A DNA stretch of 64,000 nucleotides from Eleginops maclovinus (GCF_036324505.1 NC_086354.1:7489295-7553294); one strand, 5' to 3'. Shown: positions 1 through 12,589, counted from the stretch's first letter. Made by a program: numbers and translations. Notes: generated from the letters alone by a model not told the origin.

Positions 1-871
1 ATAAATCGGCACCAAACAACCTGTGAAACTGGCTCCAGCTCTACTGTGTACTGCAAATGCAAGTGGCTGTTTTATAATCGGCTACAGTATATAAACCGTG
101 AGAGGTGCCATAAAGATCAAATAAATCTTGACAGGAGACAGTCCGGGGAATCACAATGCCAGGAGACGTGCCAGTAGGTCACGACAGGGACAACATTTGT
201 GGCCCATATTTTACTGCCTTGGCACGGCTTCAAGTAGTTCTCAGTCTGATTTGTCTGGTCGTAGAGTAAAGTGCTGGCTAACAGTGTGTGGATATACCAA
301 CATTGACAGCACTGACCCACTGAGAGCCTGTGATTTACCACTAAATCCTGCTTCGTTCAGGCCTTTTAAAATTATAAATAATGTAGCAGGGTATGTGCAT
401 TATGGTCGAAATGCAGAAATTAATACCACACAAAGATTTGGTTTAGCAATGATACAAATTATACACAGAATGACCTATTTCTGTAAATTTTATTTTCACA
501 TATTACCATAGCAGGGTAAACAGTTAAGCTGAAAACAGACTATAGTACTGATTGAAACCTAAAAAGACTAGTTACCTCACAAGTAACAACAAATTCAGCT
601 AAAAGACTAATTAAAAAAGAAATATTTGGAGGGACATAATGCAAAATGTCCTCATAACATAATGGCAATACATTGTTTGACAATGCCTTCTTCTAAAATG
701 ATATACATGGCGGGTGGAGAGTAACAGCTACAGACAGTTGTTCGTAGCACTTAAAATGTGTTTAACGTTGTAAATGGAAACAGAACTAAGTGGTTTAGGT
801 AAAGATCATGGTTCCGGTTCATAAATATATTAGGTATGTGATTTACTAAGAATAAGTAATTTATTAAATAA
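1..871. other. No gene recognised; AT-rich flank
   Basis: I see no coding exon, RNA gene or recognisable repeat here. The open frame at 128-511 has no recognisable domain and no splice context, so I treat it as chance. Base composition is AT-rich with short A/T runs, like most of the window. Confidence 0.6.
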
Positions 872-2005
872 ATCGCAGCTTGGTGGCCTGGATCACTGAC
901 TACCTCACCAGAAGACCTCAGTATGTCAGACTGCAGGGCAGTGTGTCTGATGTGCTGGTGAGCAAGTACCCCCCCCAAGGAACTGTGCGGTCACCATTCC
1001 TGTTCACCCTCTACACCTCTGACTTCAGCTTCAACTCCGGCTCATGCCACCTACAGAAGTTCTCCGATGACTCCTCCATCTTCAACTGCACCACGGGTGA
1101 CAACGAGGAGGAGTACAGGGCCCTGGTGGGGAACTTCGTAGGCTGGTGTGACAACAATCACCTCCAGCTAAACATCAGCAGGACTAAGGAGCTGGTGGTG
1201 GACTTCAGGCGGAGCACGAAGAGGTCTCTAACCGCCATCACCATCAGGGGGGAGGAGGTGGAGATGGTGAACAGCTACAAGTTCCTGGGAGTGCACTTGA
1301 ACAATAAACTGGAAGCTGTTCTTCCTGAGGAGGCTCAGGTCCTTCACCGTGTGCACGAGGCTGCTGCAGACGTTCTACCAGTCTTTGGTGGCCAGTGTGC
1401 TCTTCTTTGCCGTAGTGTGCTGGAGGGGAAACACCAACAAAAGGGATGCTGACAGGCTGAACGAGCTCGTGAGGAAGGCTAGCTCTGTTGTTGGAGTTAA
1501 ACTGGACAATCTGGAGGAGGTGGCCGAGGGGAGGACGAGGAGGGAACCGGACAGTATCCTGGATAACCCCTCCCCCCCTCCATGCAGAGCTAGTGAAGGT
1601 AAGGAGTACGTTCAGCCACAGACTCAACCCCACCTCGGCACAGCACTAAGCGCCTGGGAAACTCCTTTGTGCCTGTAGCCATCAGGCTGCATAACAAGGG
1701 GTTAACCATGTGACTCACTGACAATAACCCGGACTGCACATAAAGCCTGCACTTTTGAACAATAACTTTGACCTGCACTCTCTTTCTGCACACATACATG
1801 TGTATATTTGGAACAATGCTTTGTTACTTATCTGTATATATATTTTTTTTTCATTTTTAAGAATTTTGAATTTTAATTTGTGTTTCATATCTCTGTGTGA
1901 ACCTGTACTGTTTTTCTTCTTCTGCTGCTGCATAAACACTTGAATTTCCCCACAGGGATTAATAAAGGTACATCTTATCGTATCGTAACGTATCATAACG
2001 TATCT
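872..2005 (+). mobile_element. 5'-truncated L2-clade non-LTR retrotransposon (LINE)
   Basis: This is the 3' end of a fish LINE. It starts abruptly inside the reverse transcriptase and carries the C-terminal reverse-transcriptase region. It ends with the 3' untranslated tail typical of fish L2-like elements: a GAATTTCCCC...GGGATTAATAAAGG stem segment (1942-1970), followed by an imperfect TATCG/TAACG-type short repeat to about 2005. The 5' truncation fits incomplete target-primed reverse transcription. Clade assignment (L2 rather than the related Rex1/CR1) rests on remembered similarity of the protein and tail; the LINE identity itself is secure. Confidence 0.85.
877..1713 (+). pseudogene. L2-type reverse transcriptase, C-terminal half, frameshifted
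   Basis: The product would be the LINE reverse transcriptase that copies element RNA at a nicked genomic target. In the first frame (877 to about 1310) I see AWITDYLTRRPQYVRLQG, then PPQGTVRSPFLFTLYTSDF (palm motif B-like) and FSDDSSI, the catalytic Asp-Asp pair at about 1063-1068. The thumb-type segment VVDFRRS...YKFLGVHLNNKLE follows. The frame then shifts near 1311 and continues as KLFFLRRLRSFTVCTRLLQ...ASVLFFAVVCW. The W...YKKGQSR-like block that normally sits at the junction is missing, so there is an internal deletion as well as a frameshift. A second shift lies between about 1560 and 1620, and a third frame carries STPPRHSTKRLGNSFVPVAI up to a TGA at 1711-1713. The endonuclease domain and N-terminal palm are absent, so the copy is dead. 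Confidence 0.85.
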
Positions 2006-5000
2006 AAAAAGGCTGGTGAATCTCAGCATTGCACTGTTTTGATTTGCTTTTGAGGCATGCACCAATCCAACATTTTCTCTCTTAATACCAATTACAAATT
2101 TTAGTCAATCTGAAGATAGGACCGGATACCGTGCTCTTTTTTTCCCAAGGTCAAGTTTCGGGGAAAGATTGTAGTTTTGGTGAAATAACGACTGTTACGA
2201 TGTGTGTTGTGGTGCAAGTCATTGATAACTTTTATGTAATAAACCACAGTATCAATCTTTTCCCAACTATAGCCAATTGCTGAAAGTGCCTTACATAAAG
2301 TTTAATAACGCCTGGAACTCACTGTGCGGAACTCAAGGGATTGTTTTACATCCAAGCTTAATGTGAGGCCAGGGATTTTTGCTGCACTAAAACTTTATTT
2401 AATGTGTATTGGTCGGGATATTGCTGACACCAGTTTTATAATAGGATCTGCATTTTGTAATTTGATTCTAATCAAATGAATCATATTTCCATATTCCCAA
2501 TTCCTCTCTCTACATGGATTAAACTGTTGAAATTAAAGTCATAATCAAATATGTCTAATGTAATCCTAATGAGACTGCTTGGCAGCCACTTCATGAAAAG
2601 GTTACTGTACATAATTCATGAACACCACACTGTAAACTAATAAAACGTTTGAATGACAAATAGCATTAAATGGGGGAAGATGCTTTGTTTTAGCTAGGTA
2701 AAAAATACACATACAATGTCCCTGATGTCCCTAATCTTTAAATTAGATGTGATGATACAATCATAAATGTGAAATATGAGTATGAACACCAGCGCTAAAA
2801 TGAAATCTCATATCCTTTTTGAAATAAGATCAAGAAAAGATGATGTTCTTTTCACGGTGGATGATCATGGTTTTGACTACACTATATGGCCACCAAAAAC
2901 ATAATTATGTTACTGTGCTACAACGTCATCTCTCCACCTATAGGCCCCGATGCACTCTCTCCGCTGAGGAGTTGACGGAGCTGATCAGCTCCAATGATCT
3001 TCATGCACAAAGGTCAGGGGATGTTTTTGTATCGGGCAGCCCGTCTGGTTTAAGTGAATGTCTTTCCGCATTGGTGCTCAGCCTGTGTTTTCTGAACGGT
3101 GAGTCATCAGCTGCCAAAGCAGTTACCAAAATTACACCTGATGCCTATCAAGCCTGTTTCTCTTTCTCTTCCGCCTGACTGCATGAGCAACATCAAAAAG
3201 CTATCTGATCCTTTCAGCACATTCGCTGGCATTTCAGCAAAAGTCCTCGGGAGTTGCTCATGGACTCGTCTACCCATAGAAATGTCCATTGTACGTGTAT
3301 CAAGATGTGTGCGTGAGGAAAAAGAAAAGAATGAAAGCAATTGATGATGCAAGCTGGCAGGGAAATATTCCCCAAAAATAAACATACTAAAAGAACGTTC
3401 CGGCTCAGAGCACGCTCACTTATCATTTCCATAAGCCACAAAGCAACATACTGTAGATCAGGTTAATAGATGGATTTCTTTATTCGAGTGGAAGGCGCTT
3501 TGCTGCACAACACTTGAGGATTTGTTTTTCTTGATTCATGAGGCCCTTCTCCCCCCACCTGTGCTGTTTACCTTTCAAGAGTGTTCCCTTCAAGAGGTTG
3601 GACAAGTGGCAGGTAGAGAGCACACGGGGAGGGGAGAGAGGGTCGTTTCAGAGATGAATACACATCACATCCAAGGTTGCTGGTGGTTATGTGATGAATT
3701 GCCATGGTGGATATGGCACATTGGAGGATAGCATCCAAGGCTATTGGCCAAGAACAAGAGTGAGTAATGACACTCAATTTTCCACCATTATCTTCAATTT
3801 AAATGGAAGGGTTGTTTCCATGTTTATCTCCCATCCAGGAAGGGGCAGAATGAAAATAGGCAAGATTGAGCAGACCCTGCTGTGTGCCAAAAACTTTCTC
3901 TGAATGTGTTCTCCACAGGTTACAGGTTTAGGGTCCTACTACTTTTTCCTGGTGGGGCTGAAACAGGTATATATGTTGATGGTGAAAGGGTGTTCAGTTT
4001 ACAAGTAGCACCAGAGGCATCATTCTGAACCTGAAAGGTGTTTGGTTGCTCCCTAAATCTAGTGGATTTATGTTATTTAAAATAATACATATATATTTGG
4101 TATATACCTCTATACCTCTTATCTGAGATTTTTATAGCTGCAAACATATTTTCACTAAAGTCCCCTATCAATCTTTGTAAAAAAATCCACTTTCCATCAT
4201 CAGAATTGAGATGGGCTGAATCCAACTTTTTTTTTCTTTTACTTCCAGACATCATAAATCAGACAAGGACGTCCTCATCATGCAGCGATTTGCCAGGTGT
4301 GCAGAGGTGAGTAAGTAGACAGGATTTCAAAGTCTATCTAAACTCTTAAGTACAACAACACCATGAATGCCTTAGAGAGAGCATTGTTATTGCCCTTAGT
4401 GGGGTGCTTCATCCTTCTTCTTTGATGACAGACTTTTTCCAATTCTTCAAGGGTGGCCATTCAGAAGAGAAACAAACACTTTTTCAAAAGAATGTGGTCT
4501 GACAGCACTTCCTTTATACTAGTTCGTTTCAAGCATACCAAACCCTTTATGCCAGGAATTCTTTAAGTTAACAGCAGCATTGCAATGTGTTTTAATGACC
4601 ATCTAGCATGGTGATGTTTTAGCAGGTGTAAGGTTTTGACCGATTGATTCTGCAGGATGAAAGTTCAGTTTAGTTATTGTGGTTTAATCCTGTGGGGAGC
4701 ATGCATGTCTGATTACAATTTAAGGGCAGTCTATTTGATACAATTTTCATTCTGAACCATAAATGGCAACATGATTTTTCATTTTATAACAAAAGGTCAG
4801 GAACCCCCAAAGTCATGGATGAATCTTCTGGGAACCAGTGTGTTACATTTAGATGCTAGAAGAAGGGAAATACTGGTAATCGGGCATACTGTATTAACCT
4901 GCGGTGATGCTAGATCAAAAGTCATTGATTCATCCCCTGGGGAACATAAATGTCTACGGAGAGTTCAATGGTTGTCTATCATTACTTGTCCATATATTTT

Positions 5001-7440
5001 GGGTTTTGACCAAATAAATGGATCAACAAGCGACCAACTAAACAACTGACCTGCCTGCGCCCTGCTGCTAGAATAGCTAAAACTAAAACAGAAAGCTTCT
5101 GTTGAAGCACTTCCCCCTTTGAAGCACAACTATTTTACCTTTTACAGATAATCGGAAAACCTCTCACATGTATTAAAACACAATGGACAAAAAGGGGAGA
5201 TCGTCCTTTTATTATATGCTTAAAACCCATAGACAAGCAGCCTGAGATAATAATCGTAATAAGACATTGCGTTGCTGCCAAGTCACCTTCCGACAAAGTT
5301 GTGAAGACCCAATATAATAATCCATATAATTCTTCATTAAAGTATAATTTTTGCTCATGTTGAACCATATTTAATACCAAGGAGGCCTCTGGCCCACTGG
5401 CTGGAAACGCTGCTGTACCAAATTAAAAAAAGGAACAAGAAAATACTCTTGCTTTAACTTTAATCTTTGATTGTTCTTCTGATTTCCAATCTGCGTTTTT
5501 CTAGAACCATCTATCCCAAATGTCGTGCTGTGCTTCTGTAGGTGTATTCACACCTCTGCTGCGCCGGGTAAACGATTTGTGAAAACGAGAGCCTGGAAGC
5601 AAATACTGTCACAACTTTTAATCCCCCTCGTTGAAGTCACTAAATCCCAGCTATATTAGCATATAACCCCCTCCCATCCCGGTATGACTTTCATACCTCC
5701 TAGGACTTCTCCTGCTCCTGCATCATAAATGGCTGTATATTTTTGTAATTCTAATGAGGTGGCACCAATCTCAAATTCATTTTGCTTTTGTCTCTATCTA
5801 TCTGGGTCAGTTTGTTGTTTTGTTTATTTTCAGCGGCTCAAGGAGACTGAGCAGATTGCGACATGTCTAAGTCGCTATCTCTGGCAGGTTTGGGTGCGGG
5901 GCCAACTTGGTTGAGGAACGGATAAGGATGTGGAAATTAAAACGGAGTGCTTTGTGCAACAAGATATTGTCCATTATCCAGTGAAGCATCAACGGTGCAG
6001 CCGGTCTTTACTTTGCAGCAGAGCATTCATCAGCTGAAACGTGGGCAAGCTGTTTTTTATTTGCTTTCCAACCATATTTGTGGCAGCGTTGTTTTTATGA
6101 GGACATTCTTCCATGCAAGTTCAAACAAGTACAACGAGGCTGTGGGTGTATTTTGAAGGAAAATTTCCAAGCTGAGTTTGTCTCTCTCAGTGGTGTTTTG
6201 CCGGGCAGCGAGTGAGATCAAAGTTTGGCAGTGTTGTATTTTCAGGGTGATTTTTTTTTTCTTTCTGCGGGGTGCATCCACGCTGTTTAATGTTTGGGAT
6301 GTTCTGGCTCCGCTCCAGGACTTGGACTATAAATGCTATTTAAGACGTAGGGAGCTGATCGACACACTACAAGACACACAAAGGCAGAAAAATCCTTTCA
6401 ACGACACTTTCCACCAATGCCAGCATCAAAAAGAACCAGAGTCTCTTGTCGCCTTCCAAGGTCACCTTTTCCTCAGCGTAGGTGCAGTAATACTCCCACC
6501 TTCGGCAAGGGAGGGCTACAAGGTAAGAGCGCAGGTTTGCCCTCTAACCTGTCCCCAGGAAACCCCTTTCTTCCTGATTCTGGGATGTAGATAGTAGTGA
6601 TGAGGACCGCAGGGGAGAATCCTCTCCACCCTCCTTCGCCATCTGCCTTTGTCTCTAATATGGAGCAGGGATAGCAGGGGCCGCTGCATTTTAGAAAAGC
6701 CCTGTGTTTCTCCTATAAAAACCACATCTATGGCCGTGCAGAAGCTTACACTGTAATCCTGCATGACGGATTGAGTCTGCCACTGCAGCACTCTTCCTCG
6801 CTTTTTTTCCCCCCGTTTCTTTTTTCCCTCCAACAAAAACTTCTGGTAGCAGGCGCGAGCTCGGGAGTGCGGACGTATATATTTGTCAAAGATATCGTGG
6901 TGTGCGCGTGGGTAAGAATACGTACGCATAATGCGCCGTGTATGTCTGTGCGCTTCTTTTGCATTTTTTTCGTCCTCTTTCTTTATAAAAAAAATATATG
7001 GTAGACTTTAGAATTTGGGTAAAAAAATTGCACCAACAGTCAAGAGAGTGAATAAATAGATGTCAGTGGCAGGGAATGGAAAATAGGCTTCCCCTTTTTT
7101 TGCAAGTGAAAGAACAGAATGTAAAAGATACCGTCAAACAGACTTGCACAGTACAAGAGAATGATTCCCAATGCGAAGTCGCAGTGAATTTGACTGCTGG
7201 AGAGGTATGTAGATGAAGCTGGATTTTGTATCCCGGGCTCATGGCATGGATAACAGCCTGCTTCTAGCAATGGCTTCTAATATAAAGGACATTTATACAC
7301 TCAAGGATCACTTCTATTCGGACAGCTCTGGGGCTGAATTCCCCGTCCTTATCTATCCATCCTCTTGTCACTCAACCCCTTTGTCTCGTTTCTTCTTCCC
7401 TGAACATCCACTCTGTATGTTGTTGTTTTTTTTTTTTACC
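2006..7440. other. No gene recognised (2.0-7.4 kb)
   Basis: AT-rich DNA without convincing exons. Open frames here are under 140 codons and show no domain I recognise. A GC-richer patch at about 6780-6960 contains a CGTGG|GTAAGAAT donor-like site on the plus strand (around 6910-6918), but no paired acceptor or coding signal supports an exon. Fragments such as 4600-4640 resemble common fish interspersed repeats only weakly. Confidence 0.55.
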
Positions 7441-7850
7441 TCTCAGTCTGTTTCTTAATCTCCCCCCTCTGTGTGTGGGTATTCAAACATCTTTCTGTGG
7501 CATGTGGTAGAAGTTATCACCCCATCTCTCTCCCTTCCTCACTCTATCTCTCTAATCTTCCTTAATCTCCCAGCCCAGAGTGAAGTGAGAATTAGTTTCT
7601 CACTCTCCCTCATCAATCTCTTGCACCTCCTTTCCTTCCACCTCCTTCCCTTCTCCACCGTCTCTCACCCCGGCCCCTTCTCCACCGTCTCTCACCCCCC
7701 CCCCCACACACTTCACCCCTCTCTCTGGCTCTCCTCCGGATCATCCTCGCCAGCTGCTTTCTTAATCCTCCGTCTTGCTCAGTTCTTCTCCCCTCTTCTC
7801 CCTCGTCTCTCTTCTCATTCTGCCTCATGTCATCAACAAAACCGCAGAGG
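7441..7850 (+). repeat. Pyrimidine-rich tract with 27-bp tandem duplication
   Basis: The plus strand is almost continuously C/T for about 400 bp. It contains a tandem duplication: the 24-nt unit beginning CCCTTCTCCACCGTC occurs at 7648-7671 and again at 7675-7698, period 27. An 11-C run follows at 7695-7705. The open frames on both strands across it (S/L/P-rich on plus, R/G/E-rich on minus) are low-complexity artefacts. Confidence 0.75.
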
Positions 7851-8654
7851 TCATTTATGATTTGCCCTCGTGTCTCTCTTTCTCTTTCAATTTCAACCTC
7901 TCGCTCTTAGATTTTTTTTTTCTGGCTCTCACTTCAAAAGGCTCAGGGGGTTTCGCATTCAGTTCAGCCTGTTAACCCTGAGCCGTGTCCTTACCTGTTC
8001 ACCGTGTCCGTCGCACACACAAAACTCCAAGGCAAAGCAGATGTTAACACCCGCAAACCAACAGAACACTTGAAAGCGCCTGGAACCAAACAAAAAAAAA
8101 CACGAGTAGTTAAGGTCAAATTCAATTCAGCATAAAATCTGAAATGTTTGCTATTGAAAAAGCACATTTTATTACATGTAAGATTGGGTTCCTGTTTTTT
8201 CAAAAAGCAGCTTTTCATGTTTAACCTTTTCAGGATTCAAGTTATGATGAATTTTGCTGATTGTATTCGATTGCACTCAGACTCCCTCGCTACCCTTCAG
8301 AGCGCAGAAAGCACTTATCACAACCATCAACAGAGGCACCAGGGTACACTGTTGGCAAGCTACAGCACCACAGAGAGGAATTAATAAACTGCAAAGTTAA
8401 AGGCCACGAGAAGAAACTGTCCCCTTCAGTACATCAGCTGAAAAATCCAAAAATGTATATTTGTTCCCTTCTTTAGTCCGATGGGGCCGATCCAAAATCA
8501 TTGTTCCGATAAGAAACACATTCAAATTAATTTTTGTGTCAGAGCTGTGTTGTGGGGGAAAAAAGTTTTTGTCAAATATGCACCTCGTGTGATTTTCAAC
8601 TTCAAACCTCCAGTGGAACATTCTACTTTAAAGCACAGACCGAGCTCAGGAGAA
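7851..8654. other. No gene recognised (7.85-8.65 kb)
   Basis: Unannotated AT-rich sequence with several homopolymer runs. Nothing recognisable. Confidence 0.5.
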
Positions 8655-9340
8655 GCATAGCATCAACTGCAATGCATGAGCAACCACCAATTTAATTAGA
8701 TGCAGTTTATAAAATCCGAATATGTGGCTTTTTTTCCTCATAGTTGTGCCAATAAATGTCATTTGAGGCCCAAAAAAACCCTCTTCCACTTAATTAGTGA
8801 AACGCCTTGGCCACAAGTGCTATGGAGGGAAAATAACATCCTTGTGCATTAAACCCTCCTTGCGCTGAACCCTCTCTGCAGCGCTGTATCATTTCACTTC
8901 TAGATATTACTGATAACTAACGGGTTACATTCAAATAAAGGCCACATTTTTCAAGCTATGCAGTTGACTAACTCACTAAGTTTTAAAGCAGCACCACACA
9001 CTTTCACTATGAATCATGCTTTGATTGCACATAAGCCGCTGTGCCACACCAGAGGACACCCATTTACATTTTAGAATCCCAGTGGATTGAGAGCGACAAA
9101 TGAATATTAATTCCACTCTTTCTCATTATCGGGGCGGCATAATCATGATGAATGCTATCCTGCTTCGAGTAAGCCTTAAGGATTGAAAAAACAAAGAGGC
9201 TGGAAATACTGTGCATCGAAAAATTAGTCAAGGTAGATAAACAGAAAGGAATGCAGGAGAAAAAAGTGCTTTCCAGTCCTGGACTTAATTAAGAGTGCAT
9301 TGAAATTACAATAATTGCCAAATTGTGAGCCGCATTCTAA
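8655..9340. promoter_or_regulatory. Candidate conserved non-coding element cluster
   Basis: No coding potential, but dense in core homeodomain-type motifs: TTTAATTAGA (8691-8700), TTAATTAGTG (about 8789-8797), ATATTAATT (9103-9111) and CTTAATTAAG (9284-9293), plus CATAATCATGATGAATGC near 9138. Simple repeats are absent, unlike the flanks. This texture is typical of developmental enhancers in fish gene deserts. The call is based on sequence texture alone; conservation was not tested. Confidence 0.35.
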
Positions 9341-9364
9341 ACCTTAAGCAGTGCTAGCTGAATT

Positions 9365-9445
9365 ACCAGGCTACAGTGTACTTTAATCTAACTGCTAATG
9401 TCAACATGCTAACATGCTCACAATGTTAACATGCTGATTTTAAGG
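9365..9445. repeat. ATGCTAACATGCT-type fish interspersed repeat fragment
   Basis: The stretch contains repeated ATGCTAACATGCTCACAATG / TTAACATGCTGATTTTAAGG units. I recognise these as a short, degenerate piece of a very common teleost interspersed repeat. Family name not assigned. Confidence 0.5.
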
Positions 9446-9519
9446 AGGGATAGATGTAACTAAGGAATATATTTCCTAAAAGTAGTTATTTAGAAGTGAC
9501 AAAAAGTGTCAACGTAACG

Positions 9520-11488
9520 CAGGGTGGCCATTTCCATAACACCGAAAAGGAGGACACTTCGGGATTATCTTTTAGTTTTGATCCTGGCTTTCGCTGAATT
9601 CTTCAAACTCAAAACACATTAAGACTGTAGTGTACTAACCACATAGTTGAATGTCTATTTTCAAAACTGTTTACCTTTCCTGGATGCTTCCAAGAGTTGT
9701 TTGTTTGTAGGGAGTCTCTGGTACATGTGCACTCAAATGAGAAGTTGAAAAATCTACGCTCTGCCTTGACACTGTCCACATCGAGACGATTTCTCTAATT
9801 TCTCCATGCTGAGGTCATCATTGAAAACACACGTTCTGTATGTGCATTGCTACATGGGATGGAGAAGATGTGCTGACCTTCCTCAGATTCACAAATGGGA
9901 CTTCTGCTTTGGAAAGCAGTTTCAGATACTGCTCTTCACTGAGGCAACCTTCCATTTCTGAAGAGCTGAGAACAGCTTCCACTAGCCATATTCTTCAAAG
10001 AGTCTATCCATATCAATGTCTTTCAGGCTGCAGGCCTGGACTGCATCACTGTGTCCTATGTGAGGCCAAGCTTTGACACTTTACCATGAAAGTTGTTCTC
10101 AGAGAAGTCATACCTTTCACTCACGTATTTGTTGGCTCTTTCATAGAAGAAAATAAATTCAGCCTCATATTTCTTAGCCAGTTCAGAGGCTAGCTGCTTG
10201 AGTTTGTTGTTCACAGCAAAGCCAAAAAATATGTCCTTTAACCTTCTCTCAAGTTTCCCTTTCAGTTCAGTCATTACCTAAAACACAGAGGTTATGCTGA
10301 ATGATTTGGCCTCAAGTGCTTCAATGATGTCTGAGAACACTTTCAGAATGTGACTGAGGAAGAGAAAATACATCTCAGATACTTCCGTGCTATCCTCTCC
10401 AAAGCATTTCCACAAAATCTTGGCGCATTCCTCCTCACCTAGACTCTGAAAGTAGTTGGTCAGGGGTCTCCAACACTTCAGGATTCTGTCAATAGACGGC
10501 AGCAGAGACAACCATCTCGTCACATCTAGTCCAGACATCTCCAGATCCAGACAGTTTAGCTAGCAGCTGATTTGTTATAGCTTCCGACGTTTCGTTGCTA
10601 TCACTGTAAAAATCCAACAGTGCATGTGGCACTCCCTCCTCAAAGTGAAAATATCTCAGTACAATGGGGAAACACTTGATCGTATCTTTGTTTGATGCAT
10701 CAGTTGCCACATAATGCAGTTCATTTTCTTGTATAAAATCCACATGCGTCTGGACAGAGTACGGTGCTAGGACATTTTCGCACAAAGTCATCAGGTCATC
10801 CATTTTGCTATTGATGAGTCGTTGTAGATCGCGCGATCAACTTTCGTTCCATAGTCTACACTCCTCTATGACTGGTGACGATTGACTGCATGATAGACTT
10901 AACAAAGTTCTGCAGCGGAGATTTTGTCATCTTGAGGAGAAGAAGCTTCTCGGAAAAACAATAAAAGTGAAGAGGCACCTGCACTTTGATCGTTGCTTTT
11001 GTGCTTGTCTGTGCTAGCATGTCTGTCGACAGCACCTTTTCCTTTGCTGCCTACGTCCACATCGCAATGACACAACTGCAAAAAGCATGGAAGTCGTCCA
11101 TTCTGCTTTTTGTGAGGAATACATGCTCTTTCGACCATTTCGTTTCGGCATTTCTGCGGTTTAACCTATTCTGTGCCCCAGTGCCAAGGCTAATTGTTTA
11201 CGTTTATTAACCAATAAAATATAAGATATTTATTTGACGTTCGCATTCAGCCAATAAAAAAGACCACAAGTCTTAAGGGGATATATACTTACACATAACT
11301 TATTTTTTGTATTTCTTTGTATTATTGTCTATTTCTTTATTTATTTTATTTTATACCCTTAAAGTATGAAATAGGGATGATCTCAAAAGGAGGACAAATG
11401 AGCGTCCGACTCAAGGCTGCGCCGGCAGACGGACACAGAAATTCAAAACCAGACTGTCCGACCTAAAACCAGATGGATGGCCACCCTA
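9520..11488 (-). mobile_element. Degraded hAT-superfamily DNA transposon
   Basis: An approximately 1.97-kb element. Its terminal inverted repeats read CAGGGTGGCCAT at the left end (9520-9531) and, on the minus strand, TAGGGTGGCCAT at the right end (11477-11488). Subterminal AAAAGGAGGACA blocks lie near both ends (9546 and 11386). It encloses a minus-strand transposase remnant with a hAT C-terminal dimerisation motif. I could not find an 8-bp target-site duplication: the flanks are ACGTAACG and CTTGTGCT. The insertion is therefore old or one end is altered. Confidence 0.8.
9690..11200 (-). pseudogene. hAT-type transposase (DUF4371/dimerisation-domain family), disrupted
   Basis: Reading the minus strand from about 11140, I see in order: a BED/TTF-like zinc-finger remnant (CFLQLCHCDVDVG...DRHASTDKHKSN) followed by ISAAELC; then MDDLMTLCENVLAPYSVQTH; then the DUF4371-like core IKCFPIVLRYFHFEEGVPHA...ETSEAITNQLL (10803 to about 10540). 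The sequence then jumps directly to RWLSLLPSIDRILKCW (about 10520), so the middle of the catalytic region is deleted. Next comes LKQLASELAKKYEAEFIFFY (about 10210-10150) and, near 9830, the hAT dimerisation motif IPCSNAHTERVFSMMTSAW followed by an in-frame stop and RNRLDVDSVKAE. There are several frameshifts and stops, so no functional protein is possible. Relatives of this transposase have been domesticated in vertebrates, but the breaks argue against that here. Confidence 0.8.
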
Positions 11489-11984
11489 CTTGTGCTTGTT
11501 GTAAATAATCTTTATAGCATATTCAAATCTCAGACAATACAAGCACCACTTGAGATAAATATTCTGAATCCTATTTGAGTTACAAGTTGTCTCCAGAGAC
11601 CCTTGATAGTGTCTCTTACTGTAGTTACTGTGCACTCATCTACTCTGTACAGAACATCATTCATGTTTAGTTAAAGAGAAAACATGAGTCAAGGAACATA
11701 TAAGAGTGGAGGATGTCAAGATTCAGATGAAGGCAAAAAAAGGCATTAATGCAAGGGGCAAGGAATGGTAAAAAAGAAAAAAAAAAGATTAGCGAGAGTG
11801 GGATAAACAGATAAGGAGAGAATGCACGCGATTGGAAGCAACAAAGTTAAAAGATAAGGATAAGGGGAGAGATTGGCAGTTGATCTACACTGGTGTTTTC
11901 TACCCTTTTTCGTGGGGGGGAGGTGAGATGAGTTAATGAGAGGGAAAGATGAAGAAGAGATGAGAATCGCACTAAGCTAAAATG
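11489..11984. other. No gene recognised; purine-rich stretch
   Basis: AT-rich, then increasingly A/G-rich (about 11700-11960). Nothing recognisable. Confidence 0.5.
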
Positions 11985-12310
11985 GATAAGGGCTGATTAC
12001 GGCGTACATGAATGCTGGGTCAGGTTGTCGCCTTAATCAGGAGTGGATTTGCCTGCTGCAAGGCGCGTATTAATAAAGTAGGCCTACAGTTTGAGGAGTC
12101 GGGTTAATCTGTGGATAGTGTGTGCCGCTGAAAGGAGAAGGTGCTACTCATTAGCATGCATGAAACAAAGCATGAGAAATCACATTAATCGCAGGGAATG
12201 CTAATGACAGTGATTGGCGTAATCACAGCAACGCGGGCAGGAGGGGTGAGACAACAGGAGGTCAGCCATTTCTCTCGTTATTATTCTTTCCCGTTATTCC
12301 ACCCCTGCTG
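11985..12310. promoter_or_regulatory. Candidate conserved non-coding element
   Basis: Non-coding and non-repetitive, with a string of developmental-type motifs: GGCTGATTACGGCG (about 11991), GCCTTAATCAGG (12031), GTATTAATAAAG, CATTAGCATGCATG (octamer-like, about 12149) and CACATTAATCGCAGGGAATGC (12181). The run of TAAT and GATTA cores without indel-prone repeats resembles a deeply conserved enhancer. No alignment available. Confidence 0.4.
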
Positions 12311-12589
12311 ATGTGGATCCTCGGGAAAAAATAACATCACTTTGTTGCACATCTGACTGCCGCTCGAGGAAGTTCTGCCAACAGCCCATTAATCAGGATG
12401 ACTGGCAAATATCGGGCTCCTGTAATCTGATTTTGACAACTTTGTCACTAGTTTTGGAAATCAAAGTTGACGGTGTAATGAGTCAACACATTAAGGCATC
12501 CCACTTACTACCTTCTGGCAGGTACTACCTTTCAGTATTCAACTATTTATGTAATGACTGAATTGCAAACAAGCTTTTCTACGCACGCG

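Noticed and set aside
128..511. 127-codon plus-strand frame at the left edge
   Set aside because: No domain or codon pattern, and an overlapping frame exists on the other strand.
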